A stretch of DNA of 16,277 bases from an uncultured Alistipes sp. GTDB lineage: Bacteria; Bacteroidota; Bacteroidia; Bacteroidales; Rikenellaceae. Below are positions 14,415 through 16,277 of the stretch, piece after piece (position 1 is the first letter of the stretch; every line of letters starts with the position of its first letter). The stretch spans positions 1 through 16,277 of the forward strand of contig URTU01000039.1 in assembly GCA_900550925.1 (NCBI GenBank). Reading direction: 5' to 3'. The position numbers were made by a program, and so were the translations under genes. Under the pieces are notes generated by a model, which had not been told where the DNA came from, ran no database searches, and was given only the letters and a program-made list of their open reading frames with translations.

Positions 14415-16277
14415 ATGACATATCCAGAGAATTTCGAAATCAAGATAGGCTTCGACCGGATCGTTTCGGAGGTCGCCGAACGGTGTACCGTGCCGGCGGC
14501 AAAAGAGAGACTCCTCGCACAGAAGTTCACCGACGATGCCGGCACACTGCAACTGCGCCTCGACCTGGCCGACCAGATGCGGTCGATACTGATGATGGAG
14601 AGCGGCTTCCCGAACGAGGAGTTCTGCGACATCGAGCCCGTGGTGGCGAAACTCCGAATCGAAGGTTCGTTCCTTGACGCCGAGCAGGCACGGCTGCTTC
14701 GCAGCGCGCTGCTGCAGATAGAGGCCGTAGCCGGATTCATACTCTCGCGCGACCGCACGGCATATCCCGACCTGAGGCATCTCTCCGAGGAGGTCGAACC
14801 GCTCGCCGCAATAGCAAACCACATAGATTCGATCATCGACGAGTTCGCCCAGGTGCGTGACAGCGCCTCCGATGAACTGTACCGTATCCGACGTGCGATC
14901 CGCGACCGCGAGGGCCTCGCCGCAAAACGACTCCAGCAGGTGTTGCAGTCGGCCAAGAGTGCCGGATTCGTCGACCCCGAAGCGACGCTTTCGGTCCGCG
15001 ACGGACGGACGGTAATTCCGGTCGCCGCCGGCAACAAACGCAAGGTTGCAGGCTTTGTCCAGGGTGAGTCGGCAACGGGAAAAACCGTATATATCGAGCC
15101 GATCGAGGTGGTAGAACTCAACAACGAACTCAAGGAACTCGAATACGCCGAACGTCGTGAAACGGTCCGCATACTGACAGAACTGACCGAGACAATCCGG
15201 CCTGACACCGACAGTATAGAGCGCTCGGCCGACTACCTGGCAACGATAGACATGCTGCGGGCAAAAGCACGGTTCGCACTCGCAAACGGCTGCGCCAAAC
15301 CGATCATTTCGTTCGACGGACGCTACGAACTCCGCAATGCCCGCCACCCGCTCCTGGCCCAAACCCTCGCCCGCGAAGGCAAGACCATCGTGCCGCTCGA
15401 CGCCTCGCTCGACAGCACAAAGCGCATTCTGGTCATTTCGGGCCCCAATGCCGGCGGAAAATCTGTCTGTCTGAAGACCGTCGGGCTGTTGCAGTACATG
15501 TTCCAGTGCGGATTTCTGATCCCGTGCTCCGAAAACTCCGAACTGCCGCTATTCCAGTCGATCTTCATCGACATCGGCGACGAGCAGTCAATCGACAACG
15601 ACCTGAGTACATACTCATCCCACCTGCTCAACATGAAACACATGCTGGCCGGAGCCTCGCCGCGTTCACTGGTGCTGATCGACGAGTTCGGATCGGGTAC
15701 CGAACCGGTCATGGGCGCCGCAATCGCCGAAGCGATCCTCGAACAGCTGGTCGAACGGGGTACGTACGGCGTAATAACGACCCACTACTCAAATATAAAA
15801 TACTACGCCTCGAACCACGAAGGCGTCGTAAACGGCGCAATGATGTTCGACGTACAGAACATCCGGCCGCTGTTCAAACTCGAAATGGGTAAACCAGGCA
15901 GTTCGTTTGCCGTCGAGATAGCCCGCAAGATCGGGCTTCCGGAGTCGATCATCCGCAGCGCGAGCGACAAGGTTGGCAGCGACCACATAAACATCGAGAA
16001 ACAGCTCCGCGAAATAGCCCGCGACCGCCGCTACTGGGAGCAGAAGCGCGACCGTATCCGCATCGCCGACCGCAAGGTCGAGGAGCTGGAGCAGGATTAT
16101 GCCGAACAGTTGTCGCGCATCCGCACCGAGCGGCAGCAGATCATCCGCGAGGCAAAGGAGGAGGCAAAACGGCTGCTCGCCGATACCAACAAGCAGATCG
16201 AGAATACGATCCGCACGATCCGCGAGTCGCAGGCCGAAAAGGAGGCTACCCGTTCAGCCCGGCAGGCGCTGGAGGAG
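14415..16277 (+). CDS. mutS2: endonuclease MutS2, C-terminus beyond the window
   Basis: The frame from ATG 14415 stays open to the right edge, giving 621 residues; family members are usually near 780-830, so the linker end and the Smr nuclease domain are missing only because the window ends. The N-terminus MTYPENFEIKIGFDRI is typical of Bacteroidetes MutS2. The core/clamp region (about 1-325) is followed by the MutS-type ATPase: Walker A GPNAGGKS (343-350), the signature STYSSHLLNM (about 397-406), Walker B LVLIDEFGSGTEP (419-431) and the switch TTHYSN (about 455-460). A long charged coiled coil begins near 515. MutS2 lacks the mismatch-binding domain of MutS; members suppress recombination or act on collided ribosomes. 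An in-frame ATG at 14382 exists but adds 11 residues unlike the family. The 139-bp spacer upstream has no recognised promoter. Confidence 0.96.
   Translation, partial: MTYPENFEIKIGFDRIVSEVAERCTVPAAKERLLAQKFTDDAGTLQLRLDLADQMRSILMMESGFPNEEFCDIEPVVAKLRIEGSFLDAEQARLLRSALLQIEAVAGFILSRDRTAYPDLRHLSEEVEPLAAIANHIDSIIDEFAQVRDSASDELYRIRRAIRDREGLAAKRLQQVLQSAKSAGFVDPEATLSVRDGRTVIPVAAGNKRKVAGFVQGESATGKTVYIEPIEVVELNNELKELEYAERRETVRILTELTETIRPDTDSIERSADYLATIDMLRAKARFALANGCAKPIISFDGRYELRNARHPLLAQTLAREGKTIVPLDASLDSTKRILVISGPNAGGKSVCLKTVGLLQYMFQCGFLIPCSENSELPLFQSIFIDIGDEQSIDNDLSTYSSHLLNMKHMLAGASPRSLVLIDEFGSGTEPVMGAAIAEAILEQLVERGTYGVITTHYSNIKYYASNHEGVVNGAMMFDVQNIRPLFKLEMGKPGSSFAVEIARKIGLPESIIRSASDKVGSDHINIEKQLREIARDRRYWEQKRDRIRIADRKVEELEQDYAEQLSRIRTERQQIIREAKEEAKRLLADTNKQIENTIRTIRESQAEKEATRSARQALEE

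Noticed and set aside
14070..15362. A 430-codon minus-strand frame across the end of the MCE gene and into mutS2
   Set aside because: It spans the ends of two well-supported plus-strand genes and shows no domain. The mutS2 frame is continuous with clear ATPase motifs.
1..16277. CRISPR arrays, insertion sequences, integrase genes, tRNA or rRNA genes
   Set aside because: No spaced repeats, transposase or integrase motifs, terminal inverted repeats or cloverleaf-like segments were seen; tandem duplications at 3131 and 8948 have only two units each and no spacers.

Overview
The window looks like chromosome from a GC-rich member of the Bacteroidales, most like an Alistipes-type (Rikenellaceae) gut bacterium. 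This rests on several points. The protein families have a Bacteroidetes flavour (a Bacteroidetes-type LptD, SPOR-domain amidase next to an MCE protein, C11 lipoprotein protease). Several gene starts are preceded by TAnnTTTG-like -7 boxes, the promoter type of this phylum, and Shine-Dalgarno sequences are mostly absent. Base composition is GC-rich. The genus is inference; no marker gene such as 16S rRNA is present.

Layout, left to right. At the left edge is the 3' end of a plus-strand gene, a probable tRNA1(Val) A37 methyltransferase (TrmN6). Next, on the minus strand, come a secreted metallophosphoesterase (1835-3103) and a C11 clostripain-family lipoprotein protease (523-1803). They are 31 bp apart and probably cotranscribed. 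Minus-strand der (3343-4647), the double-GTPase ribosome assembly factor, follows. From 4905 the plus strand carries a predicted outer-membrane beta-barrel of unknown family and a TrmH/SpoU RNA methyltransferase (5992-6534). A minus-strand M3 peptidyl-dipeptidase lipoprotein (6815-8911) ends in a clear intrinsic terminator at 6731-6778.

The right half is an envelope-biogenesis cluster. LptD (9064-11964, minus) is divergent from a SPOR-domain N-acetylmuramoyl-L-alanine amidase (12104-13270, plus) and an MlaD-like MCE protein (13307-14275, plus). They share a control region with opposed -7 boxes and a 9-bp inverted repeat. These genes cover LPS insertion, peptidoglycan cleavage and lipid traffic. 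mutS2 (14415 onward) runs off the right edge.

Nearly all of the window is ordinary core genome: no mobile element, CRISPR array, tRNA or rRNA was recognised, and no new multi-gene system is evident. No gene-free stretch exceeds 300 bases. The most unusual material is in the spacers: a 29-bp tandem duplication plus a C9 run ahead of the phosphoesterase, a perfect 21-bp tandem duplication encoding a possible 14-residue leader peptide ahead of the M3 peptidase, a G9 run at 362-370, and the inverted repeat between lptD and the amidase. Within the proteins, the best observation is that LptD has exactly two cysteines, placed like one of the interdomain disulfides of the E. coli protein.
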